A stretch of 64,000 nucleotides of DNA, taken from Lepiota brunneoincarnata. Taxonomy: Eukaryota > Basidiomycota > Agaricomycetes > Agaricales > Agaricaceae. How positions within the stretch are numbered: the stretch's first letter is position 1; every line of letters starts with the position of its first letter. Of the stretch, positions 40,681-52,288 are shown one piece after another. The notes beneath the pieces are model-generated. The model was not told where the DNA came from and did no database searches. It saw only the letters and a list, made by a program, of their open reading frames with translations. Made by a program: the position numbers and the translations under genes. Where the stretch lies: contig JAEBUN010000041.1 of NCBI GenBank assembly GCA_023014365.1, forward strand, positions 62,001 to 126,000, given 5' to 3'.

Positions 40681-42075
40681 ATGGTCTCTTGAACAGTTAC
40701 CCGTACTCACACTCTGGTAACTCCAGCTGTTTGCCGTAGTAGACGTGTCACTCGACAACCCCTTTCCAAAGAACTGCAACCCGACTCCCCGAGGGCTCCT
40801 CGCTCTTGTCTACAATCGGTCGTACCATTGACTCCCGACCACTTCTCTGAAGATATACAACCTTCAGTATTCTGGACTCCCGACGGCCCTGACGAAGGCC
40901 CCGACCCCAATCCTGATCCCAGTGACCCTGGTGATCCCAACGACAATCCTGACAATGGGGACGGGCCCCTGGGCGACGACAAACCATCAGACAACGGCGA
41001 CAACAACAACAACATCCCACCTGGCAACACCTGAGACAACCATGATAGACTCATACTCTGAGTTTTCCAACGCATAGCCGACCAAATGGATGGCCGTGGG
41101 AACTCTCAAGCCCCACAGCCTCCTCGATCTCCCCGTACCAAAGCTCGCAAACCTGACATCTTTACAGGTTCCGACCCTGCCAAACTCAAACCCTTCCTCT
41201 TCCAATGTCGGCTCTATTTCCGTACTAACCCAGCCCAGTTCGCTATCCCCGCCACCAAGGTCAACTTTGCGTTGACATACCTCACAGGCGTGGCACAGCA
41301 ACACTTCGAAATCGGCCTCAATGAGGCCGACAACCACAGAATAATACATGACTGGATCGAGGACTGGGACCAGTTCACCCTGGAACTGCAGACCAATTTC
41401 GGTCCCGCGGATCCGACCGGAGAAGCTGCTGAGCAGCTCGACTCCCTCCGAATGCGCTACAACGAGAAGATCGCCATCTACAATGTCGACTTTCTCCGCC
41501 TAGCTGGCCAACTCCGCTGGGGTGACAAAGTATTTTGTCACTGCTACTACAAAGGCCTCCCCGACCGCATCCAGGACATTCTGTCCAATTGGCCCGATGG
41601 CAAGCCCGACACCTTCATCGAAATGCGAGCAGCAGCGATGAAGATCGACGCTCGCTACTGGGAACGCGAGAAGGCCCGCGCTAAAGCCGCTTCGGACCCG
41701 ACCACCTCTAGGAAACCTGGAGGTAACCCATCCCCTTCCACCTCGACCAACCCGCAACCTGCCGCCAAGCCTGCCAATAATAACAGAGGCAGCATGCCCA
41801 ACACCAGCTTCAAGGGCAATCCGCCCAACCCATCCGCCGGTCAGAAATCGGCCCCGCCCAAATCCGACCTTACTAGTAAACTTGGTAAGGACGGTAAATT
41901 AACCCCCGAGGAACGTCAACGACGTTTTGACAATAACCTCTGCCTTGTCTGCGCAGATCCCAATCACAGGGCTGCCAACTGCGACAAGAAGAAATTCCCT
42001 GATGCCAAGGCTAAAGGCCGACAGGCTCAGCTCCCCGAGACAGATGCGCCAACTCTCCCAAGCTCAGAAAAATAG
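40681..42075 (+). pseudogene. D2 gag with three CGA-to-TGA stops
   Basis: Aligned to intact D1 gag it has stops at codon 4 (40690-40692), at about 41032-41034 and at about 41059-41061. Each is TGA where D1 has CGA (Arg). From 41086 the frame is open for 329 codons through the capsid and the CLVCADPNHRAANC knuckle to the stop at 42073-42075 after the A5 run 42068-42072. Confidence 0.93.
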
Positions 42076-45000
42076 TCGGCGGTCCTCAGGCCTCTGCACA
42101 GACTGAGGATCGCATTGAACTCTGCTGTGCTCCAGAGAGTTTCCATCTCAATGCGTCTGCTCTTTCCGACCCGAACTCTTTTCATATTACATTAACTTCC
42201 CCTTTAGTTACTTCTTTATCTCCTGTTTCCGCTTCTGTACTCTCCGCTTCAGACCTGCTTTCTGCAACGGACAATGTAGTTAGTTCTGTTTTCTCTTCTC
42301 TTTCTCCTTTCAAAGCTCTTGTTGATAGTGGTTCTACTCACTGTTTTGTGGACTCATCTTTTGTTCGTTCTCATAGTATTCCAACCTCGTCCATCCCGGC
42401 TATTGAACTTCGGTTATTTGACGGGACCTCAAATGCCTATATTACGGAGCTTGCGCAACTGCCTGTATCTTTCCCCTCCAGTGAATCTATCATTTTGGAC
42501 ACTTATGTCACCCGGCTCGACTCTTCCTGTTCTGTGGTCTTAGGACACAACTGGCTCACCCACTACAATCCGTTGATTGACTGGGCTTTGGGCAGTATTA
42601 CTTTCCGGCCATCCCTACTCGAGAATCCTGCTTCCGTCTCTACCTGCGTCGCACCCGCATCGGCTCCGCCTATGGCCGCCCCTGACTCTCCTGACCTAGG
42701 TTCACCACCCCTGTCCGGGACCTCGTCCCAATCTGTCCCCCTTGCGAAACCGCACATCTCCTTGATAAACGCTCCTGCCTTTATCCGCGCTGCCAAGCTC
42801 CCTGGCTCCCAACAATTCCAAATAAATCTTTCCGCCGCCTCCGCATCGGCCGCGTCCTCTTCTGTCTCCGAGGAACCGCCTGACCTCTCGTCTATCCCCG
42901 AGGAATACCACGAGTTCGCTGACGTTTTCAGTAAATCGCGTGCTGACACACTTGCTCCACACCGCCCTTACGACCTCCAGATTAACCTAGAGGATGGCGG
43001 TCAGCCTCCAGTCGGTACCATTTACTCCCTTTCACAATCAGAGCTTGGAGCTCTGCGTGATTTCATTGACAAACATTTATCTATTGGCTTCATTCGCCCC
43101 TCCGCTTCTCCTCATGGAGCCCCGGTCCTCTTCATCAAGAAGAAGGACGGCTCCCTCCGTTTATGTGTTGATTTTAGAGGTCTCAACCATATTACCAAGA
43201 AGGATCGCTACCCCCTTCCGCTCATCTCCGACCTCTTAGACTCCCCTCACAAAGCTTGCGTATATACCAAAATCGACCTCCGTCACGCTTACCATCTAGT
43301 CCGCGTTGCTGACGGCGACGAATGGAAGACCGCCTTTCAGACCCACTACGGCTCCTTCGAATGGATGGTTATGCCTTTCGGCCTCACCAATGCCCCCGCC
43401 ACCTTCCAGCAGTTCATGAACGATATATTCAAGGACATGCTCAACGTCTGCGTTACTATCTACCTTGACGACATTCTGATATACTCCGACAATCACAGTA
43501 TCCATCGTGACCAAGTCAAGGAGGTCCTCAAGCGGCTCCAACAACACGGTCTATATGCCTGCCCCAACAAATGCCAGTTCCACTCTGACACAGTGGAATA
43601 TCTCGGCTACATTCTTTCCCCCGACGGTCTCCGAATGGACCAATCTAAGGTCAAGACCATCCAGGAGTGGCTGGAACCCAAGAAAGTCAAGGACATCCAG
43701 TCCCTCTTAGGTTTCGCCAATTTCTACCGTCGCTTCATTCACGGTTACTCCGACATCGTCGTTCCGCTCACTCGCCTCACCCACAAAGATGTGAAATGGA
43801 ATTTCACTGACGAATGCCGTGAAGCCTTCAGTTCCCTGAAAGAAGCATTCATATCCGCCCCCGTCCTCACTCCTTGGGCCCCCGACGCTCAGATCATTGT
43901 CGAGACCGACGCCTCCGACTACGCCCTTGCAGCCATCCTCTCTATCATCATCAATGATGGTGAGGTTCACCCCATTGCATTCCATTCCTGCACCTTTAAC
44001 ACGGCCAAACTTAATTATGACACCCATGACAAGGAACTCTTGGCGATATTCGAGGCTTTTTGTATCTGGCGGCACTATCTTGAGGGTGCCCCTCTTACTA
44101 TTGACATAGTCACCGACCACAAAAACCTCAAATACTTTTGCACCACCAAAATCCTCACTCGCCGCCAAGCTCGTTGGTCCGAGTTCCTATCCCAATTCCA
44201 CCTCGTCATCCAGTTCCGACCTGGCCACCTTGGCACCAAGCCTGATGCCCTAACTAGACGATGGGACGTCTACCCTAAAGGGGGGAATAGCGACTATGCA
44301 TCAGTCAACCCGCACAATTTCCGACCCGTATTCACCCACAAACAGCTCACGGCCTCCGTCCGTGCCACCACTCTTTACGCCCCTTCCCTTCGCGCAGCTG
44401 TAGTCATGGACCTCGATCAGCTACACCGAGATATCCTCACCGCCCTACCAGTGGATCCGACCGCTTCCGCCCACCTTGCCACCCCAGAAGGCCGTTGGTC
44501 AGTCAACAATAAAGGTTTCCTCCTCCTAGACAACAGAATCTATGTCCCTGACACCGACAACCTCTGACTTCGGGTCCTCCAGTACAAGCATGATCATGTC
44601 CAAGCCGGCCACTTCAGTCAGAATAAAACGCTGGAACTCATCCGGTGCGAATACACCTGGCCTAGTGTCCGCACCTTCATCAAAGATTTCTGTAAGTCTT
44701 GTGTCACCTGTATGAGGTCTAAACCCCAGCGCCACCGCCCCTACGGTCTCCTCAAGCAACTCCCCATCCCTGAACACCCTTGGAATTCAATCTCCATGGA
44801 CTTCATTGAGAAACTTCCCGCCTCCTCCGGCTACGATGCCATCCTAGTAATAGTCGACAGACTCACCAAGCAATCATTATTCATCCCCACCTACGATACC
44901 GTCACCTCCTCCGACCTCGCCCGCCTATTCGTCCTCCACATCTTCTCCAAGCACGGCATACCCGAACATGTTACCTCCGACCGCGGCTCCGAATTCGTCT

Positions 45001-45875
45001 CTCACTTCTTCCGCTCATTGGGACAAGCCCTCAACATGAAACTACACTTCACTTTGGGCTACCACCCAGAAGGTGACGGACAGACGGAACGCACCAATCA
45101 GACCCTGGAACAATATCTCCGGGTCTATTGTAACTACCAACAGGACAATTGGTCCGAATTGCTACCACTAGCTGAGTTTGCTTACAACAACGCCCCTAGT
45201 GCCACCACCAGTATCTCCCCGTTCTTCGCTAATAAAGGATACCATCCGAACATCACAGTTCATCCTGAACGCGATCTCGCCTCCGCTTGGGCCCGCCATT
45301 TTGCTGTTGATCTCGACGACTTACATACTACCTTGAAGTCTGAAATAGCGCTAGCCCAGCAACACTACCAGATCTCTGCTGACACACGCCGTCTTCCCAC
45401 CCTGGACTTCAAGGTTGGACAAAAGGTGTTCGTTAAAGCCCAATTCTTCCGCACCACCCGTCCCTCCAAAAAGCTCTCCGAAAAGTTCCTTGGACCTTAC
45501 GAGATCATTGCCCAAGCGGGTACTCACTCCTTCACACTCCGACTTCCTGATTCCATGCGTGGAGTACACCCAGTCTTCCATGTTTCCATGCTCGAACCGT
45601 CCACGCCTAACACCATACCCGCCTGATTGGACCCGCCGCCCGCGCCAGTTTCTATTGACGGCGAACCCGAATACGAGATCGCTCGCATCGTCGACTCAAA
45701 GATTGATCGGCGCCGTGCATGCAAACTCCTCTACAAAGTCATTTGGTTAGGTTATGAAGACACTGAAGAAGAGTCTTCGTGGTTACCGGCTACTGAACTT
45801 GAACATGCCATAGATCTAGTAGAGGCTTTCCATTCCTCTTACCCCGCTAAGCCTGGCCCCCTCCATTCACTCTGA
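42068..45875 (+). pseudogene. D2 pol with two CGA-to-TGA stops
   Basis: Same domain order as D1: protease ALVDSGSTHCF (about 42318-42350), RT with TIYLDDILIYSDN (near 43460), RNase H (43890-44250), integrase (44590-45480; SMDFIEKLPAS, TSDRGSEFVSHF, EGDGQTERTNQTLEQY), GPY module and chromodomain (45660-45830; EYEIARIVDSK). Stops at 44565-44567 and 45624-45626 are TGA where D1 has CGA. It lacks the extra C that breaks D1, so the two copies are damaged at different places. Confidence 0.94.
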
Positions 45876-45962
45876 GTTTCCCACTGATCACCCATCACAC
45901 CAAGAAACAACAAGATTTATCAAAACAAAAAAAAGAAAAAAACTACACAAACGACTACCAAA

Positions 45963-47006
45963 TTACTTATCGTCTCCAGAGGGGCCGGGCAACTGTGCAG
46001 CATCATCCTCCATTAAGCCCCACACCTCCTCCTCCGAGGCAGCCCCGACGCTCTCCTCCAAACCCTCCATCTCCGTAACATTTCCACTCGACCAATTACA
46101 ATCCACCTGTGCCTCCCAACGCCACAGTTGCTCATAATGGCCCGCCGTCAGCTCGACCTTGTCCACCCTCTCCCCCAATCGAGCGATGGCCTGTACGAGC
46201 CACACTTCCATGATATTGACCCGTTTGAGGGTCTCCCGTTGCCCCTCCTCGATGAGTCGCTTCAGCTCTAAAAAATCATTGGTCAGCAAACCTCGCAGTC
46301 GGAAACCCCTAATCACCTTCAAATTGTTGGCCCGATATGCCCCCGGCCCTGCTTGGCTCCGTCTCCTCTTGACCCCCGCACCGTTTTTTCATTTTGCTGC
46401 ACCGACGGCAACTCCTGGTATTACTAAAACCCTATCAGTATGTATCCTGGAAAACTTTCACACAACTCACCCACTGGCGACCTCGCACTGGACCCCATCT
46501 TGCTCGCACCTCCAGCAGGGGTTCTCACCCCCGAATATGTTCGCATGGCCCCGTCGCGGGGCCGCCCTTGCCCTTGCTTTTCCCTTACCCCCTGTGTGCC
46601 CATAGTCCTCGTCCTCGTCCTCCTCCTCCTCATTTTCCGTCTCGTCCCTATCCGTGTAATCGGATTCCGACTCCTCCGTATCTACCTCCATCGGTTCTTC
46701 CGGCAGGCGGCTCGACGAAGCCCCCACAGTAGTTGCAACGAGCCTGGCCCGAATCACCCGATGCTCTGCCTCGGCAGCCTCGTCTTGTTGCCGCCTGATC
46801 TCTTCCGCCAGGTGCTCCCTTGCCCGCTCCTCCGCTTGTCGCTGATGCAGCGCTATCAGCCGCTGCCGCTCCTCCTCCTCTTGTCGCTCCTCCTCCTCCA
46901 ACCTCTCGATTTCCAGCCGCTCCCGCTCCTCTCGCTCAGCCTTCGCCCTCAGCAGTTGTGCCTTGCGCTCCGCGGCGGTCAGTTGTCGGGATGGTTGTCT
47001 GCTCAT
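45963..47006 (-). CDS. D2 antisense gene: Zn2Cys6-like coiled-coil protein, open
   Basis: Exons (minus) 47006-46471, 46414-46317 and 46267-45963, with introns of 56 and 49 nt at the same codon phases as D1, give 312 aa. Cysteines at 164, 167, 174, 181, 184 and 191 keep the C-X2-C-X6-C-X6-C-X2-C-X6-C spacing, and SKMKKRC is identical. The N-terminal Arg/Glu coiled coil, acidic block and basic patch are conserved; exon 3 is the most diverged. The second donor is GTGATT instead of GTGAGT, possibly weakened. No stops are present although gag-pol beside it is riddled. It converges on pol (stop at 45875). The plus-strand ORF 46440-47270 is its shadow. Confidence 0.82.
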
Positions 47007-47055
47007 GGGAGTATGGGGTTAAGTTGTGCTCTCCCAACTCAAACCAGTTCACCCG

Positions 47056-47063
47056 TTTTTATA
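47056..47063 (-). promoter_or_regulatory. TATA box of the D2 antisense gene
   Basis: TATAAAAA on the minus strand, about 50-57 bp upstream of the ATG at 47006, matching the position in D1 (30208). It lies between the antisense ORF and the polypurine tract. Confidence 0.7.
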
Positions 47064-47125
47064 CCCCGGCGGAGTTTTTCCAATGGGCCCCGGTCTAGAC
47101 CACCTAGGGCCTCGAGGCTTGGCCC

Positions 47126-47139
47126 TAAAGGGGGGGCAC
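47126..47139 (+). other. Polypurine tract of D2
   Basis: TAAAGGGGGGGCAC directly before the 3' LTR start TGTCAT, identical to D1. Confidence 0.85.
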
Positions 47140-47800
47140 TGTCATATCCATGCCAAACCCAGAGCTTAACCATTATACTTCGGCTTCTCAACTCCACGTG
47201 CGCTCCACATAACAACCCTCTGCCCTCCGACTCAGCCCCGACCTGCTCCAACCGCAACCCACTGCCCTGATCACACGACCACCCCCACATGTGCCGTGGT
47301 CACCTGACCCTCGGTGTCTCATACCCCCGTCTCCATTTCCCATCCGTAGTCAAGATACGTTATTAGTCTCCATACCTGTACCCATTTCCATTCCATTCGT
47401 AATCCATTTGTAATCCGTTTGTAACTAGATCGGTCTCCGCTTCACTCCGCACGTAGTCAGTACAAGTCATAGTTCGTAAGGCCAGTAGTATATATACCGT
47501 AGGTACTTGGCTTGTACTCCTCAGTCTGATAATCGAATCGAGCAGCGGACCAGCTCCCTGTTCTCTATCCTCTTCTCTCTTCTGCCTCACTCCGCTTCGG
47601 CCCCAACTTCCTGAAATACGGACTAGGACAGTAGGAGGGCACAGCACATACGCTGAGGCCGCAAGTCCAACCCCCCACCCGACGTACTCCACCTCGGTCC
47701 CGAAGTCTACGTACTGACTTCGCCCTGTCCCCCAGTTACCTTATATCAAGGATACCACCCTGACCCTCCGCTTCGGTCCTGACCCACACCGGCTCTAACA
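47140..47800 (+). repeat. 3' LTR of gypsy D2
   Basis: 661 bp, same length as the 5' LTR. Differences from the 5' LTR include CTCGACTCC/CTCAACTCC, GACTCGGCC/GACTCAGCC, CTCCGACCG/CTCCAACCG and CCCGATCACG/CCTGATCACA, nearly all transitions in CpG context. AGATT follows. Confidence 0.95.
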
Positions 47801-48959
47801 AGATTAGGATATCATTCCTGTAGATGATGATTCCTCCTTTCTCTATTATTTCAGAGAATAATGTGTCCATCATGTGTTGGAACATTGTGGGACTATTGCA
47901 GAGTCCAAACAACATTACAGTTGGTTCAAAAAGACCCATAGGAGTCTTGAATGCTGCTTTCCACTGATTGCCATCTTTGATTCTGATGTTATTGTATCCT
48001 AGGCAGATGTCAAGCTTAGTGAAGTTACTTAGCTCCTTTGAGTTTATCCATGATAGAGGAGATCATGGAGATTGGATAGGCATTTTTAATGGTATGATCA
48101 TTTAGATAACAATACTCTTGGCAGAGTCGGAGGTCTCCTTCTTTCTTGGCAACAAAGAAAAAGGGTGATGCCATAGGGGATTTTGAGGGGTGGATGTACC
48201 CTTTTTGGAGGTTTTCATCTATGAATTCTTTTAGTGCTTTTTCTTTGGCAGGTGCCACTTGATAAAGTTTCATTGATTTCACTTTGAATGTCAGTTTTAG
48301 TTCAATTTCATGATCAAACATTCTTGATGGTGGGAATCATTTGGAGGCTTTCTTGTTGAATATTTTAGCCCATCAGGCAAATCTCCAAGGAATTTCAGGT
48401 AGTTCCTTGTTTGATTCCAGTTGTTTTCCTTTTTGGTTTGCCAATTTTGTTGGGTTGTGTTGCTCATTGTGGAGCATTGTGGCATGTGTAGCTTTGGCAT
48501 TTACTTCTAATGGGGTTAGAAGCATCAGGTTCATTTCTCTTTTTAAAGAGAAGGTGTCAAGGTCAATGTTTGAAAGGTTGACATATTCTTCTGGGTTATC
48601 CTCAGGTTGAGAGGTTTTTCCAGCCATTATGTCCATGGCAATGGAATTGAGCTCAACAGGTCATTGTAAGGTTTTGAGGAGTTTTGAGAAGTCTTTGTAG
48701 TTGATTTGGGGTTTCTAAGAGAATGTCTTGGTTTTCCAGCTGATGTCAGGGTTGTATTGTTCCAACCAGGGAAATCCAATGATGAGGTCTTTCCCACTGG
48801 TATTTGTGATGTACACTCCTAGCATGCAATCTCTTCTATCAATGATGGTTCTGATTTTGATATATTCATGGATCTTGCCATGTTGATTATCAGTTCTGTC
48901 AACATTACTGAGAGGGATTGGTTAGTCCAGCCATTTGGTTTGATAACCATGTCATTCAA
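47801..48959 (-). pseudogene. gypsy-3 protease/RT N-terminal relic
   Basis: In minus reading: linker 48297-48960 (TMDIMAGKTSQPEDNPEEYV, SNIDLDTFSLKREMN), RT fingers 48025-48290 (VAPAKEKALKEF, GYIHPSKSPMASPFFF), palm (MGLFEPTVMLFGLCNSPTMF) and the catalytic site near 47820, where family-A IIIYMDD reads IIIYRND. The protease at about 48990 reads ALIGSGAQGNF (D to G). The element is dead. Confidence 0.88.
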
Positions 48960-49997
48960 CAACTTTGTAGGAGATAAAGTTCCCTTGGGCTCCTGAGCCT
49001 ATCAGGGCAGTGATGGCCACAGGTTTTGATGTCTGTTCACTCCAAATCTTGATGGGTAGGAAAAGGGATTGTTTATTTGGGGAAAGTCATAATTGTACAG
49101 AGTTTATCCAGAAATTGTCCTTCTGAGTTCTGGAATGTGCAGGGGCACATCAATCAACAGTGTTCCATTTTAAAAATCCTGGAATGGATGCATCTCCAGA
49201 TTCTTGGCTAGCGCAGAGTGGAGTTCTTGTTGTAATTTAGGATTGAGTTTGTCAACCATTTGGTGCATCTGAGATGTGATTTCTGCAACAGCAAGGGAAT
49301 ACTTGTGTTGTTGGGGTTTAAAGCCGGGGTTAGGCTTATTTCCTTGGAAAGGGGGGTGATGAAACTGTCCCAAGTCTTCATGGCTATGGGTTGCCCTGCT
49401 TGGGTTTGGGCATTCCTCTCATGGAGGTATTGTCTGGTCCATGCTCAGGCATCTCCTGATTGCATTGTTGAGAGGACAAATAAGGTCCTAGTGAGATTGG
49501 TGTTGTAAGTGGTTGTATTAGTAAGTACATAAACTTTGCATTGGAAGATCCAGTCTTCAAATAGTCTTCTGGTTCCATCAAAAGCAATGGATTTAAGGAG
49601 TCCTAACTCCTTTGGGGTTTGTGTGGTAGCCATTTGTAGTTGTCCAGGCAGTGGTGATTGCAGAGGTGGTGTGGAGGGTGCCAGTAGGGTTAAGAGTTGT
49701 GTGTCAGGTTCTGATTTGTTATTGTCTGTGATGTAGACATCTGAATTGTTGTCTACTGGGATTTTTCCTAGGTTTAGTTCAACAAAGGCTTCATGTCTTG
49801 TAAGGAGATTTTCTTCAGATCCTGTAAGTTCTCTTGGTTGTTGTACTGTGCATTGGAGTTTTTTGAGTTTGTATTCAGTGAGTTGGTTTGCGATGATATT
49901 GCATCTTTCTTGTTCTTCATGTTATCTTTGTCTTTCAGCTAGTGCAGCAGAGACACTTGATGATGTTGAGACTATTTGGATAGATGTTGATGCACGT
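48960..49997 (-). pseudogene. gypsy-3 protease end and gag relic with internal deletion
   Basis: The order, minus strand, is gag middle 49445-49990 (QPRELTGSEENLLTRHE-like, DSDVYITDNN, TPKELGLLKSIAFDGTRRL, FEDWIFQCKVYVLTNTTTYN). A deletion of about 0.7 kb at 49366/49367, judged against gypsy-1, has removed the capsid C-terminus and the CCHC knuckle. The gag end is at 49170-49373 (QELHSALAKNLEMHPFQDF). The deletion joint has a few bases of microhomology (GGTGATGA). Confidence 0.85.
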
Positions 49998-51634
49998 TGA
50001 TACACTGATTTCACACCTATACATGAATTCCGTACTCTGGAACAATTCTCTACATAGAATTATTGGCTATATCATTAAAGAACTCTATAGAGGATTGGTA
50101 CTATGTCCCATAGTAGCCAGTTCAACCGAAATAAGGATATTTGAGCCTTGGAAGTGTTCAAACCAGTTGTTAGGGGAAGATAAGGCACCAGAACCAAGTT
50201 GATATTCAGGTGGCGATTACAATTGCCACCCATGCTATATATATACATAGTGGTCTGCGCACAGACTGGGTAACTAAATAATATGATAGCTACCAATAAT
50301 AACATACACAAACAATAGACAAACAACTAATAGTAATAAGTCGTTCGCAGATCGGGCTCAGGGATGGGGGTGGCCAAAGGCTGAGACCAGGCTCAGGCAT
50401 CAGGCATTAGCTAGGGAGGCCGAGCCCAGATGTCCAACCACAGGTCCCTAGACATACCTTGCATAAGGGGGGGGCATACACCGCCAGTCCCCTTACACCA
50501 GTTCATTATCATTAAGCCTAGTGAACCAAGCTATCAGAATGCTCTCCAGAGGGATTCAGGACTCTACATAGCCTATTGAGTGTACTCCAGTTGCATCAAG
50601 GGACCTTACAAGCAGTTTTCTGATGAACCTGAATGCTTTGGAACATAAAAAATGTACCTAGCAGCTGTCACAGGTGTATTACACCTATAGCAAGCCCAAT
50701 AATGATGACTGGACCACAGAACGGAATGTCTAACATTCAGGAGGTGACAACCAATACCCAAAACCCTAGAAATATCAAAGACTCCTAATTAGCAGGTGCT
50801 TTGTGGGTTCCAGCACCTTGGCATATTGCTTAACTGAGATTAATTACAATGGATCAAGGGATTGTCCATCCACTATACATTCCAATCATAATTGATCCAG
50901 AGGCTTAATGTGCTTGCATGGACACAGAATAATGCAGATGAGCACGGAACACATCTAGCTGGATTACCATTCATCAATCAGAGAAAAACCCATAACCCAG
51001 GGTAAGGTAGAAATGCTGCCGAACCTTCCAAAATGTTCTACAGTACCTGTAACAATTAAAGCTTATTGTTTTCTATTTCATATTTATTATCTCTTGTATG
51101 TATCTAAACAATATAAATATGGTTGCACTTGTTTGTGGAGAAGCAAGAGGTCTCACCCCCACTTCCACATGCAAGTCTGTGAGCTATGATCAAGAATGGT
51201 GTCAGAGGACTATTTAGTGTGCATCATTAAGTGTGATTTCTTTGGTTGTCAACCAACCCAGAGACAGAGACAGAGAACAGAGTCCAGAAGTTTAGAGTTC
51301 CAGAGTGCTAGAGACAGAGACAGAGACAGAGAACAGAGTTCAGAGACTAGAGACCAGAGACCAGAGACCCCATGCTTTGAATTGACAGGGATTGTCCTTT
51401 CATTGTTGCACCATATGGCTAAGATAACTTCAATGGCTGTTTGTTAACCTCTAAAACACTACTCTCTTGAATTTTGCTGTCAGAATGCACCCCCAGAACA
51501 CCCTAAAAGATGAAACTGTTCATCATCTATCTCATATTACTTGTATTAGCTTAAGCTTATCAAATTTCGGCTAAGCTTAGTGAAAACAAGCCCTCTATCT
51601 ATATTAAAAATCCATGAACATTTCTACCTTTTCA
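49998..51634 (-). repeat. Family-C insertion, second copy, interrupted by LTR B3
   Basis: This interrupts gypsy-3 gag. In plus reading it starts TGATACACTG and ends CCTTTTCA, with flanks ACGT (49994-49997) and ATGT (51635-51638), one C/T difference. After removing B3 and one duplication copy it is about 1302 bp, against 1293 bp in gypsy-2. It contains an expanded GAGACAGA tract (about 51255-51370) and small direct words. It has no credible ORF. Confidence 0.8.
50168..50497 (+). repeat. Solo LTR, family B (copy B3), CCAGT duplication
   Basis: 330 bp from TGTTAGGGGAAG to GTCCCCTTACA, flanked by CCAGT at 50163-50167 and 50498-50502. It is nested in the family-C copy; the undisturbed site is readable at about 8690. 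It contains GTCTGCGCACAGAC after TATATATATACATAG. Confidence 0.93.
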
Positions 51635-52178
51635 ATGTGGAGTGGGTGAATCAAATGGGGATGGAGGATAGAACAGTGATAGCATTTGTATGGGTGTGGA
51701 GTTTCTTCTTGGATCAGGGTTTTGGATTCCTGATCTTGAGATTCTGCTTCTTGATTTGGGAGGAGGGGGTGATGGAGTTCCTTGGGCTGAGAACTTCTTT
51801 GGAGGCATGGTGGCAGTTGTTTAGCAATCAATTATTGCTAGAAGAATGAAAATTGAGTGGCAATGATGGATATTCCTGAATACAGTTTCCACAATCTGAC
51901 AACACAGCAGTGGTAAGAGCACATGATGTGTTCAAGTTCTAGGGTGATTATTCAGTAGGTGATGAGGGTGGTGGTGGAGGTGAAGACAAAAATGAGTAGG
52001 TAAGCTAGGTCTTCTGGTAGGCAGAAGTTGAGGGATGTAGTGATGGCTACACAAAGGGGTGGTTTTCTTTCATATGTTGTATTGGATGACCAGAGTACCT
52101 CAACGTGTTCAGTATGTCAGCAGAGCAGAGCAGAGTAGAGGGTGAGCAAGAGATAAGCAGCAGAGTATTTTAGTGTTT
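51635..52178 (-). pseudogene. gypsy-3 gag start and leader
   Basis: ATG (complement of 51806-51808) reads MPPKKFSAQGTPSPPPPKSR, without the early stop seen in gypsy-1 and gypsy-2, and runs to the family-C insertion at 51634. The leader to the LTR (51809-52178) matches the other two family-A leaders. Confidence 0.85.
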
Positions 52179-52288
52179 TGTTACCCAGATTAGGGGTTCA
52201 CTCTTGAGTAGCATGGCATTCGAGGCAAGATGTCTATACAGACTTGGTCTTGTCCTACTAGGCATGACTTAGAGATGATGGAGCACTA
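52179..52288 (-). repeat. gypsy-3 5' LTR, piece 1
   Basis: On plus it starts TGTTACCCAGATTAGG and runs to the TA at 52287-52288, where the Tc1/mariner element inserted. The LTR continues at 53893-54018 and 58044-58202; the three pieces total about 395 bp, matching gypsy-1 (394 bp). Confidence 0.9.

Larger units (their letters stand above)
39967..47800 (+). mobile_element. gypsy D2: older full-length copy of family D
   Basis: 7834 bp with 661-bp LTRs (39967-40627 and 47140-47800) and the duplication AGATT (39962-39966 and 47801-47805), inserted just after the YMDD region of gypsy-3 RT. Gag 40681-42075, pol 42068-45875 and the antisense gene (45963-47006, minus) have the same layout as D1. Its LTR pair differs at over a dozen sites, mostly transitions at CpG, and all five premature stops in gag-pol are CGA-to-TGA. 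Confidence 0.96.

Noticed and set aside
46440..47270. 276-aa plus-strand ORF rich in Leu and Pro
   Set aside because: It is the shadow of the Arg/Glu-rich antisense gene of D2 on the minus strand and has no conserved motif.
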